Of a stretch of DNA of 64,000 bases, positions 25,346 through 33,546 are shown piece after piece. Every line of letters begins with the position of its first letter. Position 1 is the stretch's first letter. A model generated the notes under the pieces. The model was not told the origin of the DNA, ran no database searches, and saw only the letters and a program-made list of their open reading frames with translations. This DNA comes from Allobosea sp. Root381 (GTDB lineage Bacteria > Pseudomonadota > Alphaproteobacteria > Rhizobiales > Beijerinckiaceae). The DNA lies in assembly GCF_001429395.1 (NCBI RefSeq), contig NZ_LMJT01000043.1, positions 2,627 through 66,626 of the forward strand, read 5' to 3'. Made by a program: the position numbers and the translations under genes.

Positions 25346-26612
25346 GCCCCTAGTTACGCTTGATTCAGACGAGCTGTCGAGCCGCGGCACCGCCTCACCT
25401 GCCACCCCGCCCACCCCTTGGCTCGCCTTGATCGGCCTCGGCGAGGACGGCCCGGCCGGGCTCTGCCCCGAGGCGAAAGCTGCTCTGGAAGAGGCCGAGA
25501 TCGTCTTCGGCGGTGACCGTCACATCGCGCTGGTCGGCTCGGTTCCCGGCGAATTGCGCCCCTGGCCGCAGCCCTTTCGCAACGCCCTGCCGCAGATCCT
25601 GGCCGAACGCGGCCGCAAGGTCTGCGTGCTCGCGACCAGCGACCCGTTCCATTACGGCATCGGCAACAGCCTGAGCCGCGCGATTCCCGCCGCGGAGATG
25701 AGGATCATCCCGCAGATATCCTCCTTTGCCATGGCTGCGACGCGGATGCGCTGGCCGCAGGAGGAATGCTCGCTCGTCTCGCTGCACGGCCGCACGCTCT
25801 ACCGGATCGTCCCGCATCTGCAGCCCGGCGCGCGCATCCTCGCCCTTTCCTGGGACGAGACTACGCCGCGCGCCGTGGCCGAGCTGCTGACGGCGCGTGG
25901 CCTCGGTGCCAGCCGGATCGTCGTGATGGAACAGCTTGCCGGCCCGCAGGAACGCATCCGCGAAAGCCGGGCGGATGCCTTCGTGCTCGACGAGGTGGTG
26001 CCGCTCAACCTGATCGCGGTCGATGTTGTGGCAACCCGCGACTCGCGCATCCTGCCGCTCGCGCCGGGGCTCGACGAGGAATGGTTCGCCCATGACGGGC
26101 AGATCACCAAGTCTGAGATCCGCGCCATCACGCTTTCAGCGCTGGCTCCGCGCGGGGGCGAACTGCTCTGGGATGTCGGCGCCGGCTCCGGCTCGGTCGC
26201 GGTGGAATGGTGCCAGCGCCATGTCCGCAACCGGGCGGTCGCCTTTGAATCCAAGCCGGAGCGGGCTCACCGGATCGCGCGCAACAAGGTCGAGCTCGGC
26301 GGTCTCACCGTGGAGGTGACCGGGGAGGCGCCGGCGGCCTTTATCGGGCGGCCCGCGCCGGATGCGGTGTTCATCGGCGGCGGGCTCACGGTGGAAGGCT
26401 TGTTCGAGGGCGCCTGGGCGGCACTGAAGCCGGGCGGACGGCTCGTTGCGAACGTCGTCACGATCGAGGGCGAGGCAAAGCTCGCCGCGCTGCATGCCGA
26501 GCATGGCGGCTCGCTCCGGCGCATCTCGATCGACCGGCTCGCCCCTGTCGGCGGCAAGCATGGCTGGCGCCCGGCGATGCCGGTGACGCAGTGGCGGGTC
26601 GAGAAGCCTTGA
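25332..26612 (+). CDS. cobL: Precorrin-6B C5,15-methyltransferase (decarboxylating)
   Basis: Fusion of two methyltransferases, 426 residues. The N-terminal CbiE-like domain has WLALIGLGEDGPAGLCPEA, then VCVLATSDPFHYGIGNSL and ECSLVSLHGR. The C-terminal CbiT-like domain has HDGQITKSEIRAITLSAL, the SAM motif LLWDVGAGSGSVAVEWC and AVFIGGGLTVEGLFE. It methylates C5 and C15 and removes the acetate carboxyl at C12. ATG at 25332 (or the in-frame ATG at 25344) overlaps the start of antisense cobK. The stop overlaps the next start as TTGA. Confidence 0.95.
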   Translation: MSTVMPLVTLDSDELSSRGTASPATPPTPWLALIGLGEDGPAGLCPEAKAALEEAEIVFGGDRHIALVGSVPGELRPWPQPFRNALPQILAERGRKVCVLATSDPFHYGIGNSLSRAIPAAEMRIIPQISSFAMAATRMRWPQEECSLVSLHGRTLYRIVPHLQPGARILALSWDETTPRAVAELLTARGLGASRIVVMEQLAGPQERIRESRADAFVLDEVVPLNLIAVDVVATRDSRILPLAPGLDEEWFAHDGQITKSEIRAITLSALAPRGGELLWDVGAGSGSVAVEWCQRHVRNRAVAFESKPERAHRIARNKVELGGLTVEVTGEAPAAFIGRPAPDAVFIGGGLTVEGLFEGAWAALKPGGRLVANVVTIEGEAKLAALHAEHGGSLRRISIDRLAPVGGKHGWRPAMPVTQWRVEKP

Positions 26613-26998
26613 GCAGCGGCCGCCTCGTCGCGGGGCTGGGGCTGCGCCCTGGCACCAGCGAAGCCGAGATCCTCGCCTGTCTCGACGAGGCGCTGGCGCT
26701 TGCCGGCCTCGCAACTGAAGGCGCGTGCCGTCTCGCTACACTGGCCAGCCGCATGGACGAGCCCGGGTTGACGGCGGCTGCCGCCAGCCGCAAGGCCGAA
26801 CTCGTCGCAATTCCCGACGAGGCCCTCAAGGGCTTCGAGGCCGCCTGCGCCACGCGCTCGACGCGGATCGCCTCACTCTATGGCGTCGGCTCGGTGGCAG
26901 AAGCCGCCGCGCTTGCCGCCGCCGGGCCGGGCGGGACGCTGGTGCAGCCGCGCATCGCGACGGCCCGCGTCACCTGCGCCCTGGCCAGAACGACATGA
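26609..26998 (+). CDS. cobE: Cobalamin biosynthesis protein CobE (CbiG C-terminal-like)
   Basis: Protein of about 129 residues matching the CobE/CbiG-C fold: VAGLGLRPGTSEAEILACLD, the LATLASRMDEPGLTAAAASR segment and RIASLYGVGSVAEAAALAAA. The family is needed in the aerobic pathway, but its exact reaction is unsettled. I favour the TTG at 26609, which overlaps the cobL stop as TTGA exactly as at cobG/cobH; GTG at 26591 is the alternative. cobM follows after 10 bp. Confidence 0.85.
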   Translation: MSSGRLVAGLGLRPGTSEAEILACLDEALALAGLATEGACRLATLASRMDEPGLTAAAASRKAELVAIPDEALKGFEAACATRSTRIASLYGVGSVAEAAALAAAGPGGTLVQPRIATARVTCALARTT

Positions 26999-27008
26999 AG
27001 CACGCCGC

Positions 27009-27773
27009 ATGACGATCCATTTCATCGGTGCCGGACCGGGCGCGCCGGACCTGATCACGCTGCGCGGGCGCGACCTGATCGCGGCCTGTCCCGTCTGCCT
27101 CTATGCGGGGTCGCTGATCCCGCGCGCGATGCTGGACTGGTGCCCGCCGGGGGCCCGCATCGTCGATACCGCCCCGCTCGATCTCGACGCGATCATCGCC
27201 GAGATGCAGGCTGCCCATGAGGCCGGGCAGGAGGTCGCGCGGCTGCATTCAGGCGATCTCTCGATCTGGAGCGCGGCGGGCGAACAGATGCGCCGGCTCG
27301 ACGCGCTCGGCATTCCCTACAGCGCTACGCCGGGCGTGCCGGCCTTCGCCGCCGCCGCCGCCGCGCTGAAGCGCGAGCTGACCTTGCCGGGGCTGGCGCA
27401 ATCGCTGGTGCTGACCCGGACTTCGGGCCGCGCCTCGGCAATGCCGGAAAAGGAGAAGCTAGCGACCTTCGCCGCATCCGGCGCGACGCTTGCCGTGCAT
27501 CTCTCGATTCATGTGATCGAGCAGGTCGTCACGGAGCTGAGCCCCTTCTACGGAGCCGAATGCCCGGTCGCGGTGGTCTTCCGCGCCTCCTGGCCGGATG
27601 AGCGGGCGCTGCGCGGCACGCTCGCCACCATCGCGGAGCAGGTGCGGGAGGCGGCGCTGGAACGCACCGCGCTGATTTTGGTGGGGCCTGCGTTGGCCTC
27701 CTCGGATTTCGGCGAGAGCGCGCTTTATTCAACTGGCTATGACCGCCGCTTCCGGCCGCGGGGTGGGGTATGA
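27009..27773 (+). CDS. cobM: Precorrin-4 C11-methyltransferase
   Basis: SAM-dependent methylase of 254 residues: MTIHFIGAGPGAPDLITLRG, then CPVCLYAGSLIPRAML, VARLHSGDLSIWSAAGEQM, YSATPGVPAFAAAAA and LTRTSGRASAMPEKE, all CobM/CbiF signatures. ATG at 27009 is the family start. An open extension to 26880 overlaps cobE in another frame and is not used. A palindromic repeat (27791-27879) separates it from cobB. Confidence 0.95.
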   Translation: MTIHFIGAGPGAPDLITLRGRDLIAACPVCLYAGSLIPRAMLDWCPPGARIVDTAPLDLDAIIAEMQAAHEAGQEVARLHSGDLSIWSAAGEQMRRLDALGIPYSATPGVPAFAAAAAALKRELTLPGLAQSLVLTRTSGRASAMPEKEKLATFAASGATLAVHLSIHVIEQVVTELSPFYGAECPVAVVFRASWPDERALRGTLATIAEQVREAALERTALILVGPALASSDFGESALYSTGYDRRFRPRGGV

Positions 27774-27790
27774 TGAAGTTTGCACTCGAA

Positions 27791-27879
27791 CGTCATTGCG
27801 AGCGCAGCGAAGCAATCCAGAAAGACGGGCCGCGAGCCCCCCTGGATTGCTTCGTCGCTGAAGCTCCTCGCAATGACGG
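27791..27879. repeat. Intergenic palindromic element, CATTGCGAG family
   Basis: Starts CGTCATTGCGAGCGCAGCG and ends GCTCCTCGCAATGACG; the inner parts GAAGCAATCCAG and CTGGATTGCTTC also pair. The whole element can fold into one long hairpin in either strand. Nearly the same sequence occurs at 63885-63976, with related copies at 49374 and 58466. Here it lies inside the operon between cobM and cobB, so it would be part of the transcript. Confidence 0.85.
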
Positions 27880-27891
27880 TGGAGCCCGCCC

Positions 27892-29211
27892 ATGACCGCG
27901 CGCGGCCTGCTCATCGCCGCGCCGCGTTCCGGCTCGGGCAAGACCACGATCACGCTCGGCCTGCAGCGCGCGTTGGTGCGGCGCGGGCTCACCGTGCGCG
28001 GGCTGAAATGCGGGCCTGATTATATCGACCCGGCCTTCCACGCCGCCGCGACCGCGGCGCCCAGCGCCAATCTCGATTCCTTCGCCATGTCGGACGCCCT
28101 GCTCGGGCAGATCGCTGGCGATGCCGCGGCTGGCGCCGACATCGTCATCGCGGAAGGCTCGATGGGGCTGTTCGACGCGGTGCCCGGCCCCGAGGGCCAT
28201 ACCGGCGCCAGCGCCGACATCGCCGCGCTGCTCGGCTGGCCGGTCGTGCTGGTCGTCGACGTCTCCGGCCAGGCGCAATCGGCCGCCGCGATCGCGCTTG
28301 GCTGCATGCATTACGACCCGCGGATCAGGATCGCGGGCGTGATCCTCAACAAGGTCGCGAGCGAGCGGCACCGCCGGCTGGTGGCGCAGGGCATGGAACG
28401 CATCGGCGTGCCCGTGCTCGGCGCCCTGCCCCGCGAGGCCAGCCTGATCCTGCCCGAACGCCATCTCGGGCTGGTGCAGGCCGGCGAGACCGCCGATCTC
28501 CACGCCCGGCTCGATGCGCTGGCGGAAGCGGTCGCGGGCGCCGTCGATCTCGATGCGGTCGTCACAGCGGCCGGGCCGACGGCCCTCCCGCCTTCGGCAT
28601 CCATCACGCCCCTGCCCGCGCCCGGACGGCGCATCGCTATCGCCCGCGACGCCGCCTTCAGCTTCGTCTATCCGCATGTCGAGGCCGGCTGGCTCGCGGC
28701 CGGCGCCGAGCTTGTGCCGTTCTCGCCGCTGGCCAACGAGCCGCCGCCGGGGGACTGCGACGCCTGCTGGCTGCCGGGCGGCTATCCGGAACTGCATGCG
28801 GGAAAGCTCGCGGGAGCGGAGCGCTTCATGGCAGGCTTGCGCGGTTTCGCGGCGAGCGGGCACCCCGTCCATGGCGAATGCGGCGGCTACATGGTGCTGG
28901 GGCGCACGCTGGTCGATGCCGACGGCGCGAGCCACGCCATGGCGGGGCTGCTCTCGGTCGAGACGAGCTTCGCAAAGCGGAAGATGAATCTCGGCTATCG
29001 CCGGGCGGTGCTCGAGGCCGACGGCCCGCTCGGCCGCGCCGGCGACGCTTTGACGGGCCATGAGTTCCATTACGCGACGGTGATCGCACAGGGCGAGGAC
29101 CCGCCGCTGGCGCTGGTCACCGATCCGCATGGCTCGGCGCCTGCGCCTGCCGGCAGCCGGCGCGGCAGCGTCACCGGCTCGTTCTTCCACGCGATCGCGG
29201 TGGCAGGGTGA
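27892..29211 (+). CDS. cobB: Hydrogenobyrinic acid a,c-diamide synthase (glutamine-dependent)
   Basis: CobB/CbiA amidotransferase of 439 residues. The N-terminal ATP domain has the P-loop LIAAPRSGSGKTTITLGL, then GLKCGPDYIDPAFH and EGSMGLFDAVPG. The C-terminal class I glutaminase domain has CWLPGGYPELHAGKL and the catalytic Cys in VHGECGGYMVLG. It amidates the a and c side chains before cobalt insertion by CobN. The stop overlaps the bluB start as GTGA. Confidence 0.95.
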   Translation: MTARGLLIAAPRSGSGKTTITLGLQRALVRRGLTVRGLKCGPDYIDPAFHAAATAAPSANLDSFAMSDALLGQIAGDAAAGADIVIAEGSMGLFDAVPGPEGHTGASADIAALLGWPVVLVVDVSGQAQSAAAIALGCMHYDPRIRIAGVILNKVASERHRRLVAQGMERIGVPVLGALPREASLILPERHLGLVQAGETADLHARLDALAEAVAGAVDLDAVVTAAGPTALPPSASITPLPAPGRRIAIARDAAFSFVYPHVEAGWLAAGAELVPFSPLANEPPPGDCDACWLPGGYPELHAGKLAGAERFMAGLRGFAASGHPVHGECGGYMVLGRTLVDADGASHAMAGLLSVETSFAKRKMNLGYRRAVLEADGPLGRAGDALTGHEFHYATVIAQGEDPPLALVTDPHGSAPAPAGSRRGSVTGSFFHAIAVAG

Positions 29212-29828
29212 GCGCAGGCCCACCTCCCCGCTTCGATGCGGACTTCGCCGCGCAATTTGCGGAACTGCTGGCATGGCGCCGCGACGTGCGGCGGTTCAGG
29301 TGCGATGCGCTGCCCGAAGGGCTGATCGAGGAATTGCTGGCGCAGGCCGAGCTGTCGCCGTCGGTCGGCCATTCGCAGCCCTGGCGCTGGGTCAGGGTCG
29401 CCGAGGAAGCGCAGCGCGAGGCCGTGCGCGAGAGCTTCCTGCGCTGCAATGCCGAGGCGCTCGCGGCCTATGAGGGCGAGCGCGCGCAGCTCTATGCGCG
29501 GCTGAAGCTCGAAGGCATGCGCGAGGCACCGGAGCAGATCGCGGTGTTCTGCGACCACGGCACAGCCCAGGGGCATGGCCTCGGCCGCCGCACGATGCCC
29601 GAGACGCTCGATTACTCGGTCGTCGCCGCGATCACGCAGTTCTGGCTGGCGGCGCGGGTCAGTGGCCTCGGTGTCGGCTGGGTCTCGATCCTGGAGCCCG
29701 AAGCGGTGCGCCGGGCGCTCGGGACGCCCCCCGAATGGAAGCTGATCGCCTGGCTCTGCATCGGCTGGCCGGAGGGGGAGAGCGACGTGCCGGAACTGGT
29801 GCGGGCGGGCTGGGAGAAGGGGCGGTAA
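29208..29828 (+). CDS. bluB: 5,6-dimethylbenzimidazole synthase BluB
   Basis: Nitroreductase-fold flavin destructase of 206 residues that breaks down FMNH2 with O2 to form the lower ligand of cobalamin. Motifs are LLAWRRDVRRFRCDALPEG, SPSVGHSQPWRWVRV, CDHGTAQGHGLGRRTMPETL and GLGVGWVSILEPEAVR. The start is GTG overlapping the cobB stop. It is the last gene of the riboswitch-led run; a repeat and then convergent scoB follow. Its presence argues for true B12 rather than pseudo-B12. Confidence 0.95.
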   Translation: MSAGPPPRFDADFAAQFAELLAWRRDVRRFRCDALPEGLIEELLAQAELSPSVGHSQPWRWVRVAEEAQREAVRESFLRCNAEALAAYEGERAQLYARLKLEGMREAPEQIAVFCDHGTAQGHGLGRRTMPETLDYSVVAAITQFWLAARVSGLGVGWVSILEPEAVRRALGTPPEWKLIAWLCIGWPEGESDVPELVRAGWEKGR

Positions 29829-29834
29829 CGCTTG

Positions 29835-29930
29835 CCGTCATTCTCGGGCTGTGCGTCGCACGGACCCGAGAATCTCGTTCAGGCAAAGGCCGACATTCCT
29901 GAGATGCTCGGGTCAGGCCCGGGCATGACG
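29835..29930. repeat. Intergenic palindromic element, CTCGGG family (double hairpin)
   Basis: Two hairpin parts stand in tandem: CATTCTCGGGC pairing with GACCCGAGAATC, then GATGCTCGGGTC pairing with GCCCGGGCATGAC. It lies between the converging bluB and scoB genes, where it could also help end transcription from both sides. Confidence 0.7.
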
Positions 29931-29937
29931 TCGAGGT

Positions 29938-30591
29938 TCACACCGCGATCTTGAACGCAGCCCCGGTCTTGGACGTGATCTCTTCCAGCGTGACGCCGTC
30001 GGCGAGTTCGACCAGCGTCATGCCGGCGCCGTTCTCGTCGATGGCGAAGACGCCGAGATCGGTGATCACCATGTCGACGACGCCGGCCCCGGTCAACGGC
30101 AGGTCGCAGGACTGCAGGAGCTTCGGCGATTCCGTGCCGTCCTTGTTCTTCGCGACATGCTCCATCACCACCACGACCTTCTTGACGCCGGCGACGAGGT
30201 CCATGGCGCCGCCCATGCCCTTCACCATCTTGCCGGGGATCATCCAGTTGGCGAGGTCGCCGTTCTGGGCGACCTGCATGGCGCCGAGGAGCGAGAGGTC
30301 GATATGGCCGCCACGGATCATCCCGAAGCTGTCGGCCGAGGAGAAGAAGCTCGTCGTCTTGAGCTCGGTGATGGTCTGCTTGCCGGCATTGATCAGGTCG
30401 GGGTCCTCGTCGCCCTCATAGGGGAAGGGGCCCATGCCGAGCATGCCGTTCTCGGACTGGAGCTGAACCGACATGCCGTCGGGGATGTAGTTCGAGACCA
30501 GCGTCGGGATGCCGATGCCGAGATTGACGTAAAAGCCGTCCTTCAGTTCCTTGGCAGCGCGCTGGGCGATCTGTTCGCGGGTCCATGCCAT
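29938..30591 (-). CDS. scoB: 3-oxoacid CoA-transferase subunit B
   Basis: Beta subunit (217 residues) of a succinyl-CoA:3-ketoacid or acetoacetate CoA-transferase. It carries YVNLGIGIPTLVSNYIP, the catalytic Glu in LQSENGMLGMGPFP, then MIRGGHIDLSLLGAMQV and WMIPGKMVKGMGGAMDLV, all typical of ScoB/AtoA/PcaJ. ATG at 30591 gives the usual AWTREQIAQRAAKEL start; a longer frame to 30663 overlaps scoA. It lies 13 bp after scoA and probably works in ketone-body or acetoacetate use. Confidence 0.94.
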   Translation of the reverse strand: MAWTREQIAQRAAKELKDGFYVNLGIGIPTLVSNYIPDGMSVQLQSENGMLGMGPFPYEGDEDPDLINAGKQTITELKTTSFFSSADSFGMIRGGHIDLSLLGAMQVAQNGDLANWMIPGKMVKGMGGAMDLVAGVKKVVVVMEHVAKNKDGTESPKLLQSCDLPLTGAGVVDMVITDLGVFAIDENGAGMTLVELADGVTLEEITSKTGAAFKIAV

Positions 30592-30604
30592 CGTCTCGGT
30601 CTCC

Positions 30605-31309
30605 TCAGGCCGCACGCTTGCGGACGGTGCGCTGCTCGATGCGCTTCTGCACGTTCGGCACATGCACGATGCGCTTCACGAAGATGCCGGGCGTGTGCAT
30701 GTGGTCGGGGTCGATCTCGCCGGCCTGCACCAGATGCTCGACCTGGGCCACGGTGAAGCGCGAGGCGGTCGCCATCATCGGATTGAAGTTGCGGGCGGTC
30801 TTCCGGTAGACGAGGTTGCCTTCGGTATCGCCCTTCCAGGCATGGACCAGCGAGACGTCGGCGAAGATGCCGCGCTCCATGATGTAGCGCTCGCCGTCGA
30901 ACTCGCGCTCCTCCTTGCCCTCGGCGACCAGCGTGCCGACGCCGGTCTTGGTGAAGAAGGCCGGGATGCCGGCGCCGCCGGCGCGGATGCGCTCGGCCAG
31001 CGTGCCCTGCGGGGTGAATTCGAGTTCGAGCTGGCCGCTGAGATAGAGCTCGGCGAAGAGCTTGTTCTCGCCGACATAGGAACTGATCATCTTCCTGATC
31101 TGGCGCGTCTCGAGCAGGACGCCGAGGCCCGCGCCGTCGACGCCGGCATTGTTGGAGACGAAGGTCAGGTCCTTGGCGCCACTCTCGCGCACCGCCTCGA
31201 TCAGCACGTCCGGGATGCCGCAGAGGCCGAAGCCGCCGGCCATGATCGTCATGCCGTCCTTGATGGCGCCGGCGAGCGCCGCCTTGGCGTCAGGAAAAAC
31301 CTTCTTCAT
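30605..31309 (-). CDS. scoA: 3-oxoacid CoA-transferase subunit A
   Basis: Alpha subunit (234 residues). The CoA-transferase glycine signature is MTIMAGGFGLCGIPDVLIEA, followed by DLTFVSNNAGVDGAGLG, GTLAERIRAGGAGIPAFFT and NPMMATASRFTVAQVE. ATG at 31309 is preceded by AAGGCGATGTG; an upstream frame to 31390 adds non-family residues. It forms a two-gene operon with scoB. The acceptor pair (succinyl-CoA with acetoacetate or adipate) cannot be settled from sequence. Confidence 0.94.
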   Translation of the reverse strand: MKKVFPDAKAALAGAIKDGMTIMAGGFGLCGIPDVLIEAVRESGAKDLTFVSNNAGVDGAGLGVLLETRQIRKMISSYVGENKLFAELYLSGQLELEFTPQGTLAERIRAGGAGIPAFFTKTGVGTLVAEGKEEREFDGERYIMERGIFADVSLVHAWKGDTEGNLVYRKTARNFNPMMATASRFTVAQVEHLVQAGEIDPDHMHTPGIFVKRIVHVPNVQKRIEQRTVRKRAA

Positions 31310-31402
31310 CACATCGCCTTTTGTCGAAAATTGATGTCGCCGGACGGCTCGCCGAAAAACTAGCCGAGCCGGCGCCGCGGTGGCAACCACCCGTTGCGCA
31401 AA

Positions 31403-31430
31403 TGAGAAAGCCGGCCCCCGAGGGCCGGCT
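31403..31430 (-). terminator. Rho-independent terminator of the caspase-like gene
   Basis: On the minus strand AGCCGGCCC and GGGCCGGCT form a 9-bp GC stem with a 4-base loop (31409-31430), then TTTCTC. It lies 33 bp beyond the stop of the gene ending at 31463. Confidence 0.75.
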
Positions 31431-31462
31431 TCGCTTAGCTTTGGAGATTTCTGCAGCTGGTG

Positions 31463-33103
31463 TCAGCGCCGGAAACCGCCGCCGAGGACGCCGCCGATGG
31501 CACCGCCGACGATCGTGCCGAAGACCGCGGCCCCGGCATTGGTGGCGTTGGGGTCCGGCCGGCCGGCGCGCTCGCGGGCGAGGTCGCGGCGGATGACCGG
31601 GTCCTTCTCGTTTTCGAGACTGCGATCGACGCCGCGGGTGGTGCGGGTCGCCTGCCCGTCGGACTGCTCCTTCGCCGCCTGCCGGGCGCGGGCCGCCCTG
31701 GCGGAGTCCTCGGCCAGCGCGCGCTGGTAGGCAGGCTCGCTCTGCGCCCGGAGGCCCCTGAGCTGGATCGGCGCGAGGAAGCCGGTGTCGGCGATGCCGC
31801 GAGTGGCCTGCCACTCCTTGATCGCCTTGCGCTGGCTCGGCCCGAAACTGGCGCTGGCCTTGCCCGGCTTGAAGCCGGACAGGGTGAGGCGCCGCTGCAA
31901 CTCGCGGCGATCGTTGGCCGACAGCTTGAGCGCGGCCTCCGTCTCGGCGCTGCCGATTTCGACCTTCATCGCCTCTTCGTCGACGCCAGCCTGGATCGCG
32001 GGCGAAGGCAAAGCAGTGTCGCGCGAAATGGCGGCCGGGGCGGCCGGCTCGAGCCTGGCGAGGCGGTTCTTGGCGAAGGCCGCGAACTGCCCGGTCGGGA
32101 AGGCGTCGAGATAGGCCTTGTAGTCGCCCGGCGAGTTGCCGCGCTCGGCGATCTCCCACATCTTCACGTCCATCTGGGCGCGGTCGAGCCCGACCGGCAC
32201 CGGCGTGGCGGGCATCTGCACGGCACCGTCGATCGCCTTGATCGACACGGACGGATCGACCGCCGCGAGCTTCACCGCCGGGTTCATCCTGAACTCGCCG
32301 ATGATCGAGGAGTTGGTCCAGGGCTTCTGCTTCTTGCCGGTCGACTCCCAGACATCGGCGCGGACGCGGTCCATCACCGTGGTGATCGACACCTCGGGCG
32401 TCTCGATATGCTTGAGCAGCGCCGCGGTGAAGGGGCTGTTGCCGTCCTTCTCGCCATCGAGCGCGGTCGCGCGCGGGTCGGTCGCGAAGGCGATCAGGAT
32501 GCCGGAGGCGGACTGGGTCTCGATCGCGGTCAGGCCGCGGGCGACGGAGCGCGACTTGGCGGCAAGCTGCGTCGCGAACGGGTTGTCGCGGCAGGCGTCG
32601 AGGATGAGGATGTTGACGCGCTCGTCGCGCTGCATCTGGCGCAGGATGAGATGAACGTTGACGGCCCTGAAGTCGAGATCGGCCTCCGACTTCAGCGAGG
32701 CGTCGACCGGAATCAGATAGTTCTCGTCGCCGACCGCGATCCCGTGGCCGGCATAGTAAACGACGCCCGCCTTGGCACCGTCCAGCTTCTGGGCGAATTC
32801 CCGGACGATGCCGGTCATCTCGTCCATCTTGAGATCGTAACCCTCGACGACCTCGAAGCCGAGGCGCTTCAGCGAGGCGGAGATCGCGGTCGCGTCGCGC
32901 TGCGGATTCGCGAGGCGGGGAACCGCAGTATAGGCGCTGTTGCCGATGACCAGAGCGACGCGACGGTCCGCCGCCGCCTCGGCCGAAACCGAAGCCCCCA
33001 GTATCGCGGCGCCGAGAACACCGAATCCGACGACACGTGACGCAAGCGCGCGAGCTGCAGCGATGCGGGCGCGGAACGCCAAACCTAGACACGAGAAGTT
33101 CAA
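31463..33103 (-). CDS. Exported caspase-like (C14) protein with peptidoglycan-binding-like domain
   Basis: About 546 residues from the TTG at 33103, which has GGGAGGG before it; the frame stays open to 33268 but that part looks non-coding. The signal peptide or anchor is VVGFGVLGAAILGASVSAEA. The p20 caspase domain starts RVALVIGNSAYTAVPRLAN, with catalytic His120 (VVYYAGHG) and Cys171 (LILDACRDNP). After a linker comes a peptidoglycan-binding-type repeat (RRELQRRLTLSGFKPGKASA, then FGPSQRKAIKEWQ). A charged helical segment and a glycine-zipper tail (VFGTIVGGAIGGVLGGGFRR) end it. The likely site is the periplasm or membrane. Substrate and role are unknown; it stands alone. Confidence 0.82.
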   Translation of the reverse strand: MNFSCLGLAFRARIAAARALASRVVGFGVLGAAILGASVSAEAAADRRVALVIGNSAYTAVPRLANPQRDATAISASLKRLGFEVVEGYDLKMDEMTGIVREFAQKLDGAKAGVVYYAGHGIAVGDENYLIPVDASLKSEADLDFRAVNVHLILRQMQRDERVNILILDACRDNPFATQLAAKSRSVARGLTAIETQSASGILIAFATDPRATALDGEKDGNSPFTAALLKHIETPEVSITTVMDRVRADVWESTGKKQKPWTNSSIIGEFRMNPAVKLAAVDPSVSIKAIDGAVQMPATPVPVGLDRAQMDVKMWEIAERGNSPGDYKAYLDAFPTGQFAAFAKNRLARLEPAAPAAISRDTALPSPAIQAGVDEEAMKVEIGSAETEAALKLSANDRRELQRRLTLSGFKPGKASASFGPSQRKAIKEWQATRGIADTGFLAPIQLRGLRAQSEPAYQRALAEDSARAARARQAAKEQSDGQATRTTRGVDRSLENEKDPVIRRDLARERAGRPDPNATNAGAAVFGTIVGGAIGGVLGGGFRR

Positions 33104-33546
33104 AGCACCCTCCCTTGTTCTGCCGCCGCAGCGAATGCTCGATCGCGCCCGGGCGGAAACGCGCAATCGGCCCGTGCCGTCACAGGAATGCCCAATGAAA
33201 GACCGGAAATGGCCTGATGCATTACTCCAAACCGCATTTGCTCGCAAACCAGCTTTTCCCAAGGTCATCCACCTGCCCTATCGTCCACCAGCTCGCACCG
33301 ACGGATCGCGCATGATGCGGCAGATTGCAGCCGCCGGGCGAGCCGGGACATCATGCATATGCATGAGGCGAAAGCCCCCTCCGAACAGAGGGGCATCGCG
33401 CCTACTACCAAGGGATAAGCCCGGCCTCACTAGGCCCCTTTCTCGCAGCCGCAGCGTTGACTTATGCCCTGAGCGCGGTGCAGCATGCGCTACAAGGGAA
33501 ACGGCAATAACAAGAATGAACAAGATGACCATCACAAGCGATACGC
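33104..33546. promoter_or_regulatory. Divergent promoter region between the caspase gene and livG
   Basis: A 443-bp gap with no recognisable gene. Toward livG there is a TTGACT at 33457-33462, followed 18 bp on by CAGCAT; this is a weak candidate promoter. Bases 33481-33546 are richer in A (GAATGAACAAGATGACC), like a leader. No ribosome site as strong as a typical GGAG is visible before livG. I see no repeat of the two palindrome families here. Confidence 0.35.

Noticed and set aside
26880..27008. Extended start for cobM
   Set aside because: It overlaps cobE in a different frame, and MTIHFIGAGPG is the family start.
29835..29930. Classical rho-independent terminator after bluB
   Set aside because: Hairpins are present but no T-run follows on either strand; it belongs to the CTCGGG repeat family.
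33104..33268. Upstream extension of the caspase-like gene
   Set aside because: The added 55 residues have no signal character, whereas the TTG at 33103 has GGGAGGG before it and gives a proper signal peptide. Not fully excluded.
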